From Sapria himalayana (Eukaryota > Streptophyta > Magnoliopsida > Malpighiales > Rafflesiaceae), in the NCBI GenBank assembly GCA_029783825.1, contig JAREIK010000727.1:583483-647482 (forward strand): 64,000 bases of DNA. Direction: 5' to 3'. A program made the position numbers and the translations under genes. Numbering within the stretch: the stretch's first letter is position 1; every line of letters begins with the position of its first letter. Under the pieces are notes generated by a model, which did not search any database, was not told where the DNA came from, and was given only the letters and a program-made list of their open reading frames with translations. Below are positions 61,901-64,000 of the stretch, one piece after another.

Positions 61901-63100
61901 AAATAGAAAAATATTCAAATATACAGAATTAGAGATAGATATTAGACACTTAGATAGATAGAAAAATATAGAGATAAATAGATAGATAGATAGACAGAAA
62001 GATAGATAAATAGATAGATATACAGATAGTCAAATAGATAGATAGATAGTTAAATAGATCAAAAGTTAGGTAGATAGACTAATAGACAGAAAGATAGATA
62101 GAGAGCGATAGAAATATAGAAAGATCGATTGACATTTATATAGATATTAAGATAGATAAATAGAAAAACAGATAAATAGATATTTAGAAATATAGATATA
62201 TAGATAGATTGCCATAGAAATAGAAAGATAGAGAGTTAGATAGATAGGTAGATAAATAAATAGATAGATAAATAAATAGAAAAATAGATATATAATTTAA
62301 TAGGCAAATAGACTTATAAATTGATAGACTAATAAACATACAAATAGATATACATATAGATAGTAAGACAAATAGATAGATACATAGATAGATAGATAGA
62401 TAAATATATAAAAATATAGATATATAGATAGATTGATTGGCTGATAGATTAATAGATTGATAGATAGAAAGCTAGCTAGAAAGTTAGATAAGTAGATTGA
62501 TAGAGAGATAAATACATAAATAGATAGATTGACACAGACATATATACAAATAGATAGATAGATAGTTAGATATCCATATAGACATATAAATAGAAAGATA
62601 GATAGATGGATAGATAGTAAAATAGATTAATAGATAAATATATAAACAGATAGACAAATAGACATATAGATAGATATACAAATACATACGTATATAGATA
62701 GATATATATATATATATAAATAATATAGAGAAACAGACAAGCAGACACATAGACAGATAGATACATACATACATAGTTAGGCAAATAGATAGCTAGATAG
62801 ACACATAAAAACATACATAGATAGACAAAGACACAAATAGACAGATAGATACATAGATAGATAGAAAAATAGATAGATAAACAAACATAAGATAGAAAGA
62901 TAGATAAATAAAAAATTAGACACATAGATAGACAGATAGACACAAAGATAAAAATAAATAGACAAAAAGATAGATATAAAATTATACTAATAGACTAATA
63001 GGCAGCAAGATAGTTTTATGATAGACACGGATAAATATATACATAGACAATTAAATAGATATATAGAAAGTCATTTAAATAGACATATAGATAAACATAT

Positions 63101-63133
<33 letters not shown>

Positions 63134-64000
63134 TTTATAGATATATAAATAAACAAATAGACATATGCACATATAGATATAAAGAAAGAAAGATTGATTG
63201 ATATATAGATTGACAGACAGACAGATAGATACATACATACATACATAGATTGATAGATCGACAAATAGATATATAGACATATAAATAAATAGATAGATTG
63301 TCAAATACTCAAATAAATAGGTAAATAGATATATAGATAGATATAGAGATAGACTAATAGAGTAATAGGTTAAAAAGATAGTTAAATAGTTAGACAGATA
63401 GATAAATAGGTAGATACATAGATAGACATATAGATTTTTAGTTATTAGTGAAATAGTCAGATATAAAGATAAACATATAGATAAATTTATAGATTGATAG
63501 ATTTATTGATAGACAAATAGATTCATAGACAAATAAAAAATAGTAAAATAGAAAGTTATACATATAGACAAATATATAGATAGAAAGATAAATAGATTTC
63601 TAGATATATAGATAAAAATATAGACATATAAATAGTAAGGCAAATAGATATATAAACATATAGAAAGATTGACAGACCGATAGAAAGATAGACACATTGA
63701 CTTATAGACTGATATACAAAAAGATAGATAAAGTGAGATATATATATAGATAGGTAGGCAGATTGACAGATAGATAGTAGACAAATAGATAGATAGACAA
63801 ATTGATTGATAGATAGATAGATAGACAAATATATAGATACATATAATCATAAATAGATAGATAGATACATAGATAGATAAAAAGATAGATAGATAGATAA
63901 ATAAATAAAAAGATAGATAGATAGACATAGAAAAATAGATTCTTAGATAGAAGGGTGGATAGACAGATAGATAGATAGACAGACAAATTGATACATATAG
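58931..64000 (+). repeat. Degenerate (GATA)n array 6
   Basis: The longest array, running past the end of the window, on the same strand as the other five. It contains a (TA)n run at about 63102-63130 and a CATA-type run at 63229-63245. All minus-strand Tyr/Leu/Ser/Ile-rich frames are artefacts of the TATC period. No unrelated insertions are visible in it. Confidence 0.95.

Noticed and set aside
1..64000. CRISPR array
   Set aside because: The regular repeats are microsatellites and satellites with no unique equal-length spacers, and all other signals are eukaryotic.
1..64000. tRNA or rRNA genes
   Set aside because: I scanned for tRNA-like B-box words and rRNA-like conserved stretches and found none. 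TGGTATCAGAG occurrences are LTR primer sites.

Overview
This window is nuclear DNA of a flowering plant, strongly AT-rich and almost wholly repetitive. I could not settle the plant family. The plant call rests on plant-type CACTA (En/Spm, Tnp2-family) transposase pieces, a Tork/Tnt1-like Ty1-copia element with a Met-initiator tRNA primer site, a long gypsy-type LTR, and decayed copies of plant-type Ku80, DHHC palmitoyltransferase, ARF, MED8 and mitochondrial ATP-synthase gamma. No intact host gene is visible. Every recognisable coding stretch is broken by stops, frameshifts, truncation or an insertion.

The framework is six degenerate (GATA)n arrays, all with GATA on the plus strand: 1-3690, 15474-17697, 23249-23935, 36282-39830, 48611-50968 and 58931-64000, about 17 kb in all. 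Everything else sits between them. Interval 1 (3.7-15.4 kb) holds AT-rich DNA, a satellite of about 370 bp with a dimeric higher-order structure, one copy of a 2-kb dispersed repeat, a 530-bp AT-rich repeat family into which a processed ARF pseudogene inserted (17-bp target duplication), and a GC-rich trinucleotide island. Interval 2 (17.7-23.2 kb) holds a CACTA-like end, the second copy of the 2-kb repeat, and two tandem copia-type LTRs. Interval 3 (23.9-36.3 kb) looks like a decayed CACTA element carrying pieces of MED8 (introns retained), ATP-synthase gamma and an unidentified Gln/Ala-rich gene, all on the minus strand. A 3.1-kb gypsy LTR with a TGATC duplication splits the gamma fragment. 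Interval 4 (39.8-48.6 kb) holds a CACTA 5' end with ACCGACC-type subterminal repeats, the 530-bp AT family again, and a broken Tnp2 transposase truncated at the next GATA array. Interval 5 (51.0-58.9 kb) is an intron-poor Ku80 copy fused head-to-tail to an intronless DHHC acyltransferase copy, with a complete but dead 4.6-kb copia element inside Ku80.

Overall this is a layered insertion record. A tetranucleotide-rich locus grew by slippage and block duplication, and it was interrupted by DNA transposons, LTR elements and mRNA-derived copies. The points most worth checking are three tandem hairpins in the gypsy LTR with a constant 20-nt loop but different, still-paired stems; the Ku80-acyltransferase chimeric retrocopy; the possible gene-capturing CACTA; and the origin of one GATA array from a short seed next to a duplicated LTR.
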